Part shown: positions 19,829 through 29,474 of the stretch, in pieces | Layout of the letters: each line of letters begins with the position of its first letter | Numbering within the stretch: position 1 is the stretch's first letter | DNA from: Rhizobium sp. Leaf306 | GTDB taxonomy: Bacteria > Pseudomonadota > Alphaproteobacteria > Rhizobiales > Rhizobiaceae | Assembly (NCBI RefSeq): GCF_001423425.1 | Contig: NZ_LMNX01000002.1 | Location: 744,001-808,000, forward strand | DNA: 64,000 nt | Direction of reading: 5' to 3' | The notes under the pieces: model-generated | What the model was told of the DNA's origin: nothing | The model's database searches: none | The model's input: the letters and a program-made list of their open reading frames with translations, nothing else | Made by a program: the position numbers and the translations under genes

Positions 19829-22036
19829 TCATGCCATGAACGAGGGGAACCAGCTTTCGTGAGCGATGGTGAGATCCTCGACAGTGATGTCGACGATGTC
19901 ATCGATGACGACGCGTTCGCCGGCGACCTTGCCGAGGCGGCGGAAGGGAACGGCGGCACCTTCGGCATTGGCCTGCAGGAAATTGGCGATGTCGGCGGGA
20001 ACGGCGATCACGTAACGTGCCTGATCTTCCCCGAACAGAAGCCCGTGCGCCGGTCCGCGCTGTTCCGACAGGCTGACGGTCATGCCCTTTTCGGACGCCA
20101 TCGCCATTTCGACGAGAGCCAGACCCAGGCCACCGGAGGAGATGTCATGGCAGGCGCTGACGTGGCCGTTGCGGATTGCCGAGCGGACGAAGTCACCGTT
20201 GCGGCGTTCGGCGGAAAGATCGACGGTGGGTGCTGGGCCTTCTGTCGAGCCGAGGATGTCGCGCAGGTAGATCGAGGAGCCGAGATGGCTGCCATCGGTA
20301 CCGATCATGATCAGCACGTCGCCGTCGCCAGCCGAGCCGATCCTTGCCATCTTCTGCCAGTCGGGGAGAAGGCCAACGCCTGCGATCGTCGGGGTCGGCA
20401 GGATGGCGACGCCGTTGGTCTCGTTGTAGAGCGATACGTTGCCGGAGACGATCGGGAAATCGAGTGCCAGGCAGGCTTCGCCGATTCCCTTGATGGTGCC
20501 GACGAGCTGACCCATGATCTCAGGCTTTTCCGGGTTGCCGAAATTGAGGTTGTCGGTCGCGGCGAGCGGCTCGGCGCCGGTTGCGACGATGTTGCGCCAG
20601 CATTCGGCAACCGCCTGCTTGCCGCCTTCATACGGGTCTGCCTCGACATAACGCGGCGTGACATCGGACGAGAAGGCCAGCGCCTTGGTGGGATGGGTCT
20701 CGATGCGCACGACGCCGGCATCGCCGCCGGGGCGCTGCAGCGAATTGCCCTGGATCAGGGTGTCATACTGTTCCCAGACCCAGCGACGGCTGGACTGGTT
20801 GGCAGAGCCGACCAGCTTCAAAATGGCATCGTTGTAATCCGTCGGTGCTGCAACGTCTGCCGCTGCCAGGTCAGGGCGCGGGTTGTGCTGGATCCAGGGA
20901 CGGTCGTATTCCGGCGCTTCGTCACCCAGTTCCTTGATCGGCAGGTTGGCGACTTCCTCGCCCTGATGGATGACGCGGAAACGCAGGTCGTCCGTGGTCT
21001 TGCCGACGATTGCGAAATCAAGGCCCCATTTGACGAAGATCGCCTTGGCGACTTCTTCCTTCGAAGGCTCCAGCACCATGAGCATCCGCTCCTGGCTTTC
21101 CGAGAGCATCATTTCATAAGCCGTCATGCGCTCTTCGCGGACCGGGACCTGATCGAGCTGCAGCTCGATGCCGAGGCCGCCCTTGGCGCCCATTTCGACG
21201 GCCGAGCAGGTGAGGCCGGCGGCACCCATATCCTGAATGGCGATGACGGCGCCGGTCTTCATCAGTTCGAGGCAGGCTTCCAGCAGGCACTTTTCGGTAA
21301 AGGGGTCGCCGACCTGAACGGTCGGGCGCTTTTCCTCGATATCGGCGTCGAATTCGGCCGATGCCATCGTGGCGCCACCGACACCGTCGCGGCCGGTCTT
21401 CGCGCCGAGATAGACGACAGGCAGACCGACGCCCTTGGCTTCCGACAGGAAGATGCCGTCGGACTTAGCAAGACCGGCTGCGAAGGCGTTGACCAGAATG
21501 TTGCCATTGTAGCGTTCGTCAAACTCGACTTCGCCTCCGACCGTGGGCACGCCGAACGAGTTGCCGTAACCGCCGACGCCGGCAACGACGCCGGAGACGA
21601 GGTGTTTTGTCTTCGCGTGGTCAGGAGCGCCGAAACGCAGGGCGTTTATGGCCGCAATCGGCCGTGCACCCATGGTGAAGACGTCGCGCAGGATGCCGCC
21701 GACGCCCGTCGCCGCACCCTGGTAGGGCTCGATATAGGACGGATGATTGTGGCTCTCCATCTTGAAGACAACGACATCGCCATCATCGATGTCGACCACG
21801 CCGGCGTTCTCGCCAGGGCCCTGGATGACGCGCGGGCCCTTGGTGGGCAGCGTGCGCAGCCAGCGCTTGGATGACTTGTAGGAGCAGTGCTCGTTCCACA
21901 TGGCCGAGAAGATACCGAGTTCGGTATAGGTCGGCTCGCGGCCGATCAGATCCAGGATCCGCTGATATTCGTCGGGCTTAAGGCCGTGGGATGCGACGAG
22001 TTCTGGCGTGATCGGGAAGCTGTTCGGAATGGTCAT
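19829..22036 (-). CDS. purL: Phosphoribosylformylglycinamidine synthase subunit PurL
   Basis: A 735-residue small-type PurL, the ATP-dependent synthase subunit that converts FGAR to FGAM with ammonia from PurQ. Visible motifs are [10 protein letters not shown] near residue 49, KMESHNHPS near residue 91, and the second-half repeat [12 protein letters not shown]. The length fits the three-subunit PurLQS enzyme rather than the long enterobacterial fusion. purQ and purS are nearby on the same strand, separated from purL by two envelope-type genes. The ATG follows GAGAAG. Confidence 0.98.
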   Translation of the reverse strand: MTIPNSFPITPELVASHGLKPDEYQRILDLIGREPTYTELGIFSAMWNEHCSYKSSKRWLRTLPTKGPRVIQGPGENAGVVDIDDGDVVVFKMESHNHPSYIEPYQGAATGVGGILRDVFTMGARPIAAINALRFGAPDHAKTKHLVSGVVAGVGGYGNSFGVPTVGGEVEFDERYNGNILVNAFAAGLAKSDGIFLSEAKGVGLPVVYLGAKTGRDGVGGATMASAEFDADIEEKRPTVQVGDPFTEKCLLEACLELMKTGAVIAIQDMGAAGLTCSAVEMGAKGGLGIELQLDQVPVREERMTAYEMMLSESQERMLMVLEPSKEEVAKAIFVKWGLDFAIVGKTTDDLRFRVIHQGEEVANLPIKELGDEAPEYDRPWIQHNPRPDLAAADVAAPTDYNDAILKLVGSANQSSRRWVWEQYDTLIQGNSLQRPGGDAGVVRIETHPTKALAFSSDVTPRYVEADPYEGGKQAVAECWRNIVATGAEPLAATDNLNFGNPEKPEIMGQLVGTIKGIGEACLALDFPIVSGNVSLYNETNGVAILPTPTIAGVGLLPDWQKMARIGSAGDGDVLIMIGTDGSHLGSSIYLRDILGSTEGPAPTVDLSAERRNGDFVRSAIRNGHVSACHDISSGGLGLALVEMAMASEKGMTVSLSEQRGPAHGLLFGEDQARYVIAVPADIANFLQANAEGAAVPFRRLGKVAGERVVIDDIVDITVEDLTIAHESWFPSFMA

Positions 22037-22138
22037 GATCTTCTCTATGTTGCGGAGCGAGATATGCGCCGCTCTTTAGCCTATGTCTTGACGAGGCGCG
22101 ACAAGAAAATGCCGGCGCGCCACAGGCAAAAGCCGAGA

Positions 22139-22702
22139 TCAGAACCGGTAACCTACCGTCAGACCCGCGCGGGTCAGACCATCGTTTGGTCCGTCGCAGA
22201 GATTGGCGTGAGACGAATGGCCCGCCTGCGCCAAGAGCTGCCAGTTTCCGAGAAGTTTGACGCCTGCGGCGACATATTCGTGGAAGAGTGCGCGGCAGCC
22301 AAGCTGGGGGTCGTCGCCGCTGTCCAGGCTGCCGTCATGCAGCGCGCCGCCGAAGCCTGCTTCCACGAAGACATTGCGCGTGACCGGCACTGTCCACGAG
22401 AAGCCTGCATAGACCTGGCTCGTTTCGCCCGTGGTGCTGAGTTCGCCGCCGACGTGAAGGCGTGGCCGCAGGGCCTTCTCAACGCCCGTCGCCTGTTCAC
22501 GACCGAACGGATCGGTGAGGAGCATTCCCGTCAGGAAGACGCCGTTTTCCTTGCGACCGCTGTCCAGGGAGGTGAGGACTCCAAAACGCGCGTCGTCGAA
22601 CAGTTGTTCGGCAGCAACGATCGGTGTCGCGACCATGGACAGGAATGCCAAGGGTGCAGCGAGGGCGATCCGCGCCGGCAGTGTCAGGGAAATCGGCGGC
22701 AA
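22139..22702 (-). CDS. PagL-like acyloxyacyl hydrolase (outer-membrane beta-barrel)
   Basis: A 187-residue protein with a signal peptide (hydrophobic residues 12-27, cleavage near Ala30). Alternating amphipathic strands follow, ending in VGYRF with the C-terminal Phe typical of outer-membrane barrels. Near the end, GHSSHANLCDGPNDGL resembles the active-site region of lipid A 3-O-deacylase PagL, with His and Ser of the triad in H-x-S order. By my alignment the Glu expected shortly after is replaced by Thr, so activity is uncertain. The start is a TTG with GAGGAG 6 nt upstream. It lies between purL and a lipoprotein gene inside the purine cluster. Lipid A remodelling is the family inference. 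Confidence 0.7.
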   Translation of the reverse strand: MPPISLTLPARIALAAPLAFLSMVATPIVAAEQLFDDARFGVLTSLDSGRKENGVFLTGMLLTDPFGREQATGVEKALRPRLHVGGELSTTGETSQVYAGFSWTVPVTRNVFVEAGFGGALHDGSLDSGDDPQLGCRALFHEYVAAGVKLLGNWQLLAQAGHSSHANLCDGPNDGLTRAGLTVGYRF

Positions 22703-22806
22703 ACTACTCTCCTCGAATCGGCATTATGTTGCCGTTTGAGGAGAGAGTGGTCTGCGAAACTCGTACGGAGCTTACGCTATCGACAGAAGGCTTCTGACGG
22801 TCGAGA

Positions 22807-23205
22807 TCAGCAGTTGGTGTTGCCAGCGGCCCAGCGTTGCACATCGGCGTTGACGCGGCCCGACACAGGCTCGCTCATCAGCGGGCCGAAGGTGGAAAGC
22901 TTGGCAGGTCTGCCCTCCGCCTGCACCACGAGAAGCGGACGGATATCGGACGAGCCCTTGCGTGTCAGAAGAAAGCGTGGACGACCGGAGAAGGACGTCA
23001 GTTCCGGCGCGAACGCGTAGGACTTGAAGGCCGGGTCGCCCGACCGGAACCAGCAGCGATTGGCGCCAACGGCAACCTTTTCCATCACGTCGAGCGCCGA
23101 TGCGTTGCTGACCGCTTTGACGGGTGGTTTCGACTGGCAGGACGCGAGCGCGGTCCCGAGAGCGACAAGAGAAATGGCAGTCATAGTACGGTAAGAGATC
23201 TGCAT
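22807..23205 (-). CDS. Hypothetical lipoprotein
   Basis: A 132-residue protein with a lipoprotein signal: charged start, hydrophobic residues 8-20 and a lipobox LASC with the lipidated cysteine at residue 23. The mature domain contains NRCWFRSGDPAF and LTSFSGRPRFLLTRKGSS, and ends NTNC, so a disulfide between the two cysteines is plausible. No named family is recognised. It is followed by the PagL-like gene and preceded by purQ on the same strand, so it forms a small envelope pair within the purine cluster. Confidence 0.75.
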   Translation of the reverse strand: MQISYRTMTAISLVALGTALASCQSKPPVKAVSNASALDVMEKVAVGANRCWFRSGDPAFKSYAFAPELTSFSGRPRFLLTRKGSSDIRPLLVVQAEGRPAKLSTFGPLMSEPVSGRVNADVQRWAAGNTNC

Positions 23206-23255
23206 GTCGTTCCCGGAGGGTTATGGTATTGTCTGCTACGGAGACCTGAGACAGG

Positions 23256-23930
23256 TCAGGCAGCGATCACGTCGAGCGCCGAGGCAAAAAGGCCGCGACC
23301 GTCACTGCCGCCATGCGCGGCTTCGATCAGGTTTTCCGGGTGCGGCATCATGCCGAGAACGTTGCCGCGCGCGTTGATGACGCCAGCGATATCGCTTAAC
23401 GAACCGTTGGGGTTGGTGCCTTCCGCATAGCGGAACACGACCTGGCCCTTGTCTTCCATGGAAGCGAGCGTGTCTGCGTCGACAAAGTAGTTGCCGTCAT
23501 GGTGGGCGACCGGGCAGCGGATGATCTGGCCCTTGCCATAGGCGCGGGTAAAGTCCGTTTCGGCATTCACCACTTCGAGCTTCACGTCCTTGCACACGAA
23601 CTTCAGCGACGTATTGCGCATCAGTGCACCCGGCAGCATGCCCGCTTCGACCAGGATCTGGAAGCCATTGCAGACGCCCATGACCTTCACGCCCTGTTCG
23701 GCCTTCTGCTTGATGGCCTGCATGACCGGCATGCGGGCAGCAATTGCGCCACAGCGCAGATAGTCGCCGTAGGAGAACCCGCCCGGAATGACGATCAGGT
23801 CGATATCATCAGGGATCTCGGTTTCCGTCTGCCAGATGGTGACGGGCGCCTGGCCGGAGATCTTGGTGAGGGCGGCGATCATGTCGCGGTCGCGATTGAG
23901 GCCGGGAAGCTGGACGACGGCGGACTTCAT
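23256..23930 (-). CDS. purQ: Phosphoribosylformylglycinamidine synthase subunit PurQ
   Basis: A 224-residue class I glutamine amidotransferase subunit that supplies ammonia to PurL. The nucleophile elbow is [11 protein letters not shown] near residue 90 with the catalytic Cys, and the His/Glu pair is in [10 protein letters not shown] near residue 200. [13 protein letters not shown] near residue 50 is typical of PurQ. The ATG overlaps the stop of the upstream 85-residue coiled-coil gene by 4 bp, so translation is coupled. Confidence 0.98.
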   Translation of the reverse strand: MKSAVVQLPGLNRDRDMIAALTKISGQAPVTIWQTETEIPDDIDLIVIPGGFSYGDYLRCGAIAARMPVMQAIKQKAEQGVKVMGVCNGFQILVEAGMLPGALMRNTSLKFVCKDVKLEVVNAETDFTRAYGKGQIIRCPVAHHDGNYFVDADTLASMEDKGQVVFRYAEGTNPNGSLSDIAGVINARGNVLGMMPHPENLIEAAHGGSDGRGLFASALDVIAA

Positions 23931-24184
23931 GGGTGCGGTTCAAACCTTGCCTGTGCCTCAGACAGCTCGCGCAGCTCGAGGCGGGTTTCGATACGGTCGA
24001 GACGCAGGTCGTGGCGCGCCAGTGCCGTGTGGATATTATGCATGTCCTGATGGAGCGATATCATCGCACCACGCATGGCATTCACTTCTGCCTTCAGATC
24101 CCGTTGGCCGATTTTGATGTCAGATATGTCTGCTTGCACGCGCTTCATCAGTTCGTACATGAGTTCATTCGTGACGTCGGCCAT
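23927..24184 (-). CDS. Small coiled-coil protein between purS and purQ
   Basis: An 85-residue charged helical protein with heptad-like spacing from about residue 5 to 75 ([19 protein letters not shown], then [20 protein letters not shown]), predicted to form a coiled coil. No signal peptide, membrane segment or cysteine is present. It is tightly placed: 17 bp after purS and overlapping purQ by 4 bp. It is not a known subunit of the PurLQS complex. Such unknown small proteins recur here in rhizobial purine operons as far as I recall. A scaffolding or regulatory role is only a guess. Confidence 0.75.
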   Translation of the reverse strand: MADVTNELMYELMKRVQADISDIKIGQRDLKAEVNAMRGAMISLHQDMHNIHTALARHDLRLDRIETRLELRELSEAQARFEPHP

Positions 24185-24201
24185 GACACACCCCGCAACC
24201 G

Positions 24202-24444
24202 TTAGTCGATTGCGATAGTATAGTTCTCGATTACCGTGTTAGCCAGAAGCTTTTCGCACATCGACTTCAGGTCTGCTTCGGCTTTTACCTTATCGGTGCC
24301 CTCAAGGGAAAGGTCGAACACCTTGCCCTGACGAACATGGCCGACGCCTTCGAAGCCCAAGCTTCCGAGCGCGCCTTCGATGGCCTTGCCCTGCGGGTCT
24401 AGAACGCCGTTCTTGAGCGTAACGGTCACGCGTGCCTTGATCAC
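24202..24444 (-). CDS. purS: Phosphoribosylformylglycinamidine synthase subunit PurS
   Basis: An 80-residue PurS that bridges PurQ and PurL in the three-part FGAM synthase. It starts IKARVTVTLKNGVLDPQGKA and contains the family stretch GVGHVRQGKVFDLSLEG. The start codon is GTG with GGGGGA 6 nt upstream. It follows purC by 15 bp and precedes the coiled-coil gene, as part of the purC-S-x-Q unit. Confidence 0.96.
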   Translation of the reverse strand: MIKARVTVTLKNGVLDPQGKAIEGALGSLGFEGVGHVRQGKVFDLSLEGTDKVKAEADLKSMCEKLLANTVIENYTIAID

Positions 24445-24459
24445 TGAATATCCCCCGAA

Positions 24460-25224
24460 TTACTTGACAAGAACCGGGCCGGTCCCGCGGAGCGGCTCGT
24501 TTTCGTTGATGATGCCGAGACGGCGCGCCACCTCGGAATAGGCTTCGACCAGACCGCCGAGATCGCGGCGGAACCGATCCTTGTCCATCTTTTCCTTCGT
24601 CTCAATATCCCAGAGACGGCAGCTGTCGGGCGAGATCTCGTCAGCCAGGATGATGCGCATCATGTCGCCTTCGAAAAGGCGGCCGCATTCGATCTTGAAA
24701 TCGACGAGCTGGATGCCGACACCGAGGAAAAGGCCGGACAGGAAGTCGTTGACGCGGATGGCGAGCGCCATGACATCATCGAGCTCGGCCGGGTTTGCCC
24801 AACCGAAGGCGGTGATGTGCTCTTCGGACACCATCGGATCGGCAAGCTGATCGGACTTGTAGTAGAATTCGATGATCGAGCGGGGAAGAACGGTGCCTTC
24901 CTCGATGCCCAGACGTTCCGACAGCGAGCCGGCGGCGACGTTGCGCACGACGATCTCGAGCGGGATCATCTCCACTTCCTTGATCAGCTGCTCGCGCATG
25001 TTCAGCCGACGAATGAAATGCGTGGGAATGCCGATCTTGTTCAGGTGTGTGAAGAGATATTCCGAAATGCGGTTGTTCAGAACGCCCTTGCCGTCGATCA
25101 CACCGTGCTTCTTCTTGTTGAAGGCTGTGGCATCGTCCTTGAAGAACTGGATCAGCGTGCCTGGCTCCGGGCCTTCGTAAAGGATCTTTGCCTTGCCTTC
25201 GTAAATACGGCGGCGACGGTTCAT
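24460..25224 (-). CDS. purC: SAICAR synthetase PurC
   Basis: A 254-residue phosphoribosylaminoimidazole-succinocarboxamide synthase that joins aspartate to CAIR with ATP. It starts [20 protein letters not shown], the usual N-terminal ATP-binding strand, and contains [14 protein letters not shown] near residue 90 and [10 protein letters not shown] near residue 175. ATG 25224 is chosen because the conserved domain begins immediately there; the longer reading frame upstream covers the proposed promoter. It is the first gene of the purC-S-x-Q unit. Confidence 0.97.
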   Translation of the reverse strand: MNRRRRIYEGKAKILYEGPEPGTLIQFFKDDATAFNKKKHGVIDGKGVLNNRISEYLFTHLNKIGIPTHFIRRLNMREQLIKEVEMIPLEIVVRNVAAGSLSERLGIEEGTVLPRSIIEFYYKSDQLADPMVSEEHITAFGWANPAELDDVMALAIRVNDFLSGLFLGVGIQLVDFKIECGRLFEGDMMRIILADEISPDSCRLWDIETKEKMDKDRFRRDLGGLVEAYSEVARRLGIINENEPLRGTGPVLVK

Positions 25225-25280
25225 GATTGTTTTCTCGTTGTTGGCACCCGGGGCAGGCGCAATGGATCGTGTTTGTGGGG

Positions 25281-25309
25281 TCCATATCGGAAAAGATCGC
25301 ATTTCACAA
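25281..25309 (-). promoter_or_regulatory. Putative purC promoter with overlapping dyad
   Basis: On the minus strand TTGTGA (25309-25304) and TATGGA (25286-25281) are 17 bp apart, giving a leader of about 50 nt. The -35 lies inside a dyad CGCATT-TCAC-AATGCG (25298-25313). A second perfect dyad, TTTTCATC-CC-GATGAAAA, lies at 25330-25347 just upstream. The dyads could be repressor sites for purine control, but no named motif is recognised. Confidence 0.35.
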
Positions 25310-25460
25310 TGCGGGGGCCTTCCGTCCGGTTTTCATCCCGATGAAAAAAGCTATGCCGGCTCCCTCTACCGCATAGGCCGCAGACGACTCAGTCGTGTAC
25401 CGCGACAGCGCTCCAGCCTAGCAGGAAAAATGCGTCATGATTCCGGCGTGACCGCCAAGG

Positions 25461-26015
25461 TCAGGGCTTCAGTTTGCCGAGGAACTGGGCAAACACCATC
25501 GTACCCTCCGGCCATGGACCATGCCCTGATTCTTCGTTGATATGCCCGGACTCGCCCGCATCGACCAGTACCGATCCCCAGGACGCGGCGATATCGTCGC
25601 CGTGATCGTAGGAGCCGAAAGGATCGTTGCGGCTGGCGACGGTCAAGGTCGGAAACGGCAGTGGATCGCGCGGGTAGGGTCCGAACGTCATCAGGTGCTT
25701 GGGTCTGATCTTCGGATTGGCCACCTCGGGCGGTGCAACCAGAAACGCGCCGGCGACCTTCTTCTTGAAAAGAGGAATCGCGTGGATGGCTGTTGCCACG
25801 CCAAGCGAGTGCGCGACGAGCACAACGGGTCGCGTCGAAGCATTCACTTCGTCCGCGAGCCGCTGGACCCAGTCGTCTTTGACCGGCTTTGCCCATTCCG
25901 ATTGCTCGACCCGGCGGGCGGTGGCGAGTTTAGACTCCCACCGCGTTTGCCAGTGGCCTGGGCCGGAATTGGTGTAACCCGGGATGATGAGGATATCGGC
26001 TTCGGATGCTTTCAT
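25461..26015 (-). CDS. RBBP9/YdeN-family serine hydrolase
   Basis: A 184-residue small alpha/beta hydrolase. Family features are the start DILIIPGYTNSGPGHWQT, the nucleophile elbow VAHSLG near residue 70, a VASRNDPF segment with the acid near residue 130, and the catalytic His in GESGHINEESG near residue 158. RBBP9/YdeN proteins are cytosolic serine hydrolases with poorly defined natural substrates. It follows purB by 45 bp on the same strand, so it may be read with purB, with no obvious metabolic link. Confidence 0.88.
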   Translation of the reverse strand: MKASEADILIIPGYTNSGPGHWQTRWESKLATARRVEQSEWAKPVKDDWVQRLADEVNASTRPVVLVAHSLGVATAIHAIPLFKKKVAGAFLVAPPEVANPKIRPKHLMTFGPYPRDPLPFPTLTVASRNDPFGSYDHGDDIAASWGSVLVDAGESGHINEESGHGPWPEGTMVFAQFLGKLKP

Positions 26016-26060
26016 GCCGCTTATCTGTGTTTGTGTGATTTCAATATCAAGTTGCTGGTA

Positions 26061-27368
26061 TCAGGCTTCGCCAAAGACCCGGGTAAAGATCGTGTCGACA
26101 TGCTTGGTGTGGTAGCCGAGGTCGAACTTCTCACGGATCTCTTCCTCGGAAAGGGCGGCCCGGACTTCCTGATCGGCCAGCAGCTCTTCGAGGAAGTCCT
26201 TGCCTTCCTCCCAGACCTTCATGGCGTTGCGCTGAACGAGGCGATACGCATCCTCGCGCGACGTGCCTGCCTGCGTAAGCGCCAGAAGGACGCGCTGGCT
26301 CATGACCAGACCCTTGAACTTGTTCATGTTCTTCAACATGTTCTCTGGGTAGATCACCAGCTTTTCGATGACGCCGGCGAGACGGTTGAGGGCGAAGTCG
26401 AGGGTGACGGTCGTATCCGGGCCGATGGCGCGTTCGACGCTCGAGTGACTGATGTCACGCTCGTGCCATAGAGCAACGTTTTCCATCGCCGGAACCACCG
26501 ACATGCGCACGAGGCGAGCAAGACCGGTCAGGTTTTCGGTGAGAACCGGATTGCGCTTGTGCGGCATGGCCGACGAGCCCTTCTGGCCGGGCGAGAAGAA
26601 TTCTTCCGCTTCCAGAACTTCCGTGCGCTGCATGTGGCGAATTTCGATCGCGACGTTTTCGATCGACGAAGCGATAACGCCGAGGACCGCGAAATACATC
26701 GCATGACGGTCGCGCGGGATGACCTGCGTGGAAACCGGTTCTGCCTTCAGGCCGAGCGCTGCTGCGACATGCTCCTCGACGCGGGGATCGATGTTGGCGA
26801 ACGTACCGACGGCGCCTGAGATCGCGCAGGTGGCAACTTCTTCGCGGGCTTCGAGCAGACGGGTCTTGTTGCGATACATTTCCGCATAGAAGCGCGCAAA
26901 GGTTAGGCCCATCGTCGTCGGTTCGGCATGGATGCCGTGGCTGCGGCCGATGCGGACCGTATCCTTGTGCTCGAAGGCGCGGGTCTTGAGGGCTTCAAGA
27001 ACGCGATCGATGCCGGCGATAAGGATGTCGGTCGCTCGCACGAGCTGGATGTTGAAACAGGTGTCGAGGACGTCCGAGGATGTCATGCCCTGGTGGATGA
27101 ACCGGCTGTCGGGGCCGACGAATTCGGCAAGGTGGGTGAGGAAGGCGATGACGTCATGCTTGGTGACGGCTTCGATCTCGTCGATGCGCGCGACATCGAA
27201 TGTTGCGCTGCCGCCTTTTTCCCAGATCGTCTCGGCCGCCGACTTCGGGATCACGCCGATGGCGGCAAGCGCGTCGCAGGCATGCGCCTCGATTTCGAAC
27301 CAGATGCGGAACTTCGTCTCTGGCGACCAGATGGCGACCATCTCGGGCCGGGAATAGCGAGGGATCAT
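26061..27368 (-). CDS. purB: Adenylosuccinate lyase
   Basis: A 435-residue member of the fumarase/aspartase superfamily. It cleaves SAICAR to AICAR and adenylosuccinate to AMP. The signature loop SSAMPHKRNPV near residue 265 contains the flexible-loop catalytic Ser. THLAEFVGPDSRFIHQGMTSSDVLDT near residues 75-100 and IGRSHGIHAEPTTMG near residue 143 supply other active-site residues. Length is normal for the shorter bacterial/archaeal PurB type. It sits upstream of purC in the minus-strand block. Confidence 0.97.
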   Translation of the reverse strand: MIPRYSRPEMVAIWSPETKFRIWFEIEAHACDALAAIGVIPKSAAETIWEKGGSATFDVARIDEIEAVTKHDVIAFLTHLAEFVGPDSRFIHQGMTSSDVLDTCFNIQLVRATDILIAGIDRVLEALKTRAFEHKDTVRIGRSHGIHAEPTTMGLTFARFYAEMYRNKTRLLEAREEVATCAISGAVGTFANIDPRVEEHVAAALGLKAEPVSTQVIPRDRHAMYFAVLGVIASSIENVAIEIRHMQRTEVLEAEEFFSPGQKGSSAMPHKRNPVLTENLTGLARLVRMSVVPAMENVALWHERDISHSSVERAIGPDTTVTLDFALNRLAGVIEKLVIYPENMLKNMNKFKGLVMSQRVLLALTQAGTSREDAYRLVQRNAMKVWEEGKDFLEELLADQEVRAALSEEEIREKFDLGYHTKHVDTIFTRVFGEA

Positions 27369-27470
27369 GAGCGTGCGGCTTTCCTGTCAAGTGTTGCCCA
27401 GCCTGTAGCAACAAGCGGGCCAAAGCTCAATAACTTCGGGTTTGTTTGCAGGGAAGAGGGCGCCGGATGG

Positions 27471-28145
27471 TTAGCGCGCGCTGCTTGCCGCTGTTCTCAG
27501 TGCTTCGATATTGCGGCGATAGGCGTCGATGCCGTCACCCTTGTAGATGGCGGAGCCGGCAACGAAGACGTTGGCGCCGGCAGCGCTCGCAGCGCCGATC
27601 GTGTCTGCGGTGATGCCGCCGTCGACTTCGATCTCGATCGGGCGGTCACCGATCAGGGACTTCGTCGCACGGATCTTGTCGAGCATGGCGGGGACGAATT
27701 TCTGGCCGCCAAAGCCTGGATTGACGCTCATGATGAGGATCAGATCGACGTCATCGAGCACGTTTTCGAGCGCCGACAGCGACGTTGCCGGGTTGAGTGT
27801 CACGCCTACCTTCTTGCCGAGGCTGCGGATTGTCTGCAGGGAGCGATGCAGGTGAGGGCCCGATTCAGCGTGGACGGTAATGCTGTCGCAGCCAGCCTTG
27901 GCGAAGGCCTCAAGAAAGGGGTCGGCCGGTGCAATCATCAGATGGCAGTCGAAGAACGCATCCGTATGCGGTCGCAGCGACTTGATGACATCTGGTCCGA
28001 ACGAAATGTTCGGGACGAAATGACCATCCATGACGTCAAGATGCACCCAGTCGGCGCCGGCCTGCACAACGTCGATGACTTCCTGGCCAAGCTTGGCAAA
28101 ATCGGCGGCAAGGATGGACGGGGCGATGCGGATCGGCAGGGTCAT
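27471..28145 (-). CDS. rpe: Ribulose-phosphate 3-epimerase
   Basis: A 224-residue TIM-barrel enzyme interconverting ribulose-5-P and xylulose-5-P. It shows IAPSILAADFAKLG at the start, HLDVMDGHFVPNISFG near residue 35 (metal and catalytic Asp), MSVNPGFGGQKF near residue 140 and VDGGI near residue 178. ATG 28145 has GGAGA about 9 nt upstream; the in-frame extension to 28199 is unlikely. It lies 103 bp upstream of purB. Supplying pentose phosphate fits its location near purine genes (inference). Confidence 0.97.
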   Translation of the reverse strand: MTLPIRIAPSILAADFAKLGQEVIDVVQAGADWVHLDVMDGHFVPNISFGPDVIKSLRPHTDAFFDCHLMIAPADPFLEAFAKAGCDSITVHAESGPHLHRSLQTIRSLGKKVGVTLNPATSLSALENVLDDVDLILIMSVNPGFGGQKFVPAMLDKIRATKSLIGDRPIEIEVDGGITADTIGAASAAGANVFVAGSAIYKGDGIDAYRRNIEALRTAASSAR

Positions 28146-28215
28146 GGGATGGGTCTCCGGTTTGAGGGAGGCTTTATCATCCCGTGGCGACAGGAACAAT
28201 CGCCTGGCCAGACCA

Positions 28216-29292
28216 TCAGTCGGTGGCGGGCCCTATCTCCACAAAGTCCGTACCTTGCCACTCCACCAGACGGAACGGGTTCTGCTTTAATTCGTGGTCC
28301 GGGCCGAAGGCGACAGGACCGATCGCGGTCGTGAAGGAGCCTGCCGCAAGAGTGTCGGTCAGGGAACGACCATTGGACGTCTCGGTCACCGCCCGGTGAA
28401 CAAGTTCCGTTGCCGCATAAGCGGGCAGAACGTAGCCTTCCGGCTCGACATTGCCTGCGCGAAGTTGCGTGACGGCGGTGGAAGCTTCAGGCGCCACCGC
28501 GTAATCCGGAAGGGCTGCCGCGAGCACGCCGTTGGCAAGGCCAACAGGACGGTTTGCGGCACGCAGCGCATCTCCGCCCATGACTGTCAGGGGAACACGT
28601 TCGGCTGCAGCGTCGCGAACGATGATGGCGGTATCGTTGCGGTCGCCACCGATAAAGACATGGGTCGCGCCGGCCTTTGACAGGCGGCGGACGAGAGCGA
28701 TCTGTTGCTCCTGGCCTGGCCTGAACACGTCGGTGAACGCGGGGCGGATGCCTGACGGTTCCAGCTTCTGGCGAACGGCGCTTGAGAGCTCGCGGCCATA
28801 GATCGTGCCGTCGTCGATGAATGCGATCGGCTCGGCCTTCCAGCGGGATAGGATGGCAGATGCAACAGCATCCGCTTCGGCGGTTTCGGTTGGTGCCAGA
28901 CGGAAAAACGGCCAGTCGTTGCGAAGTGCATCCTCCATCAGGATCTTCGACCGCACCGAGACCGAAACGGCTGGAATAGTGGCGGCCTTCAGAGCGGGCA
29001 GCGCTGTCGTCAGCGTTTCCACGCAGAGGAAGCCGATGGCCGCGCTGGCCTTTGCATCCGTCAGAGACTTCGATACCGCGAGCCCGCCATTCTCGTCACA
29101 GCTCTCGTCCAGCTCCACCAGCGTATCGCCATTGGCCTCAGCGGCCGCACGGGCGCCTTGGTAGATCTGGGCTCCGAGGAGGGCGTATGGACCCGATTTC
29201 GGTGCGACCACGCCGATGATCGCAGCCGATGCAGACGGAGCAGCGAGGAATGAGGCAAACAGGCCGGCTGATATCAAAGTGCGAATGTCCAT
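28216..29292 (-). CDS. ABC-type branched-chain amino acid-like periplasmic binding protein (LivK family)
   Basis: A 358-residue periplasmic binding protein of the Peripla_BP_6/Leu-binding type. The signal peptide covers residues 1-24, ending SASA|A. The mature domain shows GVVAPKSGPYALLGAQIYQGA and later RLAPTETAEADAVA and AFIDDGTIYGREL, which are standard for this fold. ATG 29292 follows AAGGGAAGG. No permease or ATPase genes are adjacent, so this is an orphan binding protein that may work with a transporter elsewhere or act as a sensor. It is on the same strand as rpe, 70 bp upstream of it. Confidence 0.88.
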   Translation of the reverse strand: MDIRTLISAGLFASFLAAPSASAAIIGVVAPKSGPYALLGAQIYQGARAAAEANGDTLVELDESCDENGGLAVSKSLTDAKASAAIGFLCVETLTTALPALKAATIPAVSVSVRSKILMEDALRNDWPFFRLAPTETAEADAVASAILSRWKAEPIAFIDDGTIYGRELSSAVRQKLEPSGIRPAFTDVFRPGQEQQIALVRRLSKAGATHVFIGGDRNDTAIIVRDAAAERVPLTVMGGDALRAANRPVGLANGVLAAALPDYAVAPEASTAVTQLRAGNVEPEGYVLPAYAATELVHRAVTETSNGRSLTDTLAAGSFTTAIGPVAFGPDHELKQNPFRLVEWQGTDFVEIGPATD

Positions 29293-29474
29293 GCCTTCCC
29301 TTAACTCATTGCGGCTTGCGTTCCAGCACATTTAGCTTTCCCATCCGACCGGTCAAAGAGAATCGCGTCACGACGATAAAAACTGCGCGCAGACGTGGAA
29401 AAGCGCGGGTAAGGCTTCCATATCGTCACAACGCGCCGATGCGTGTTTCGAAAATTGCCGTCTGAAAGGCACCG

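Noticed and set aside
19859..21874. A 671-codon open frame opposite purL
   Set aside because: purL is unambiguous, and the frame is its reverse shadow.
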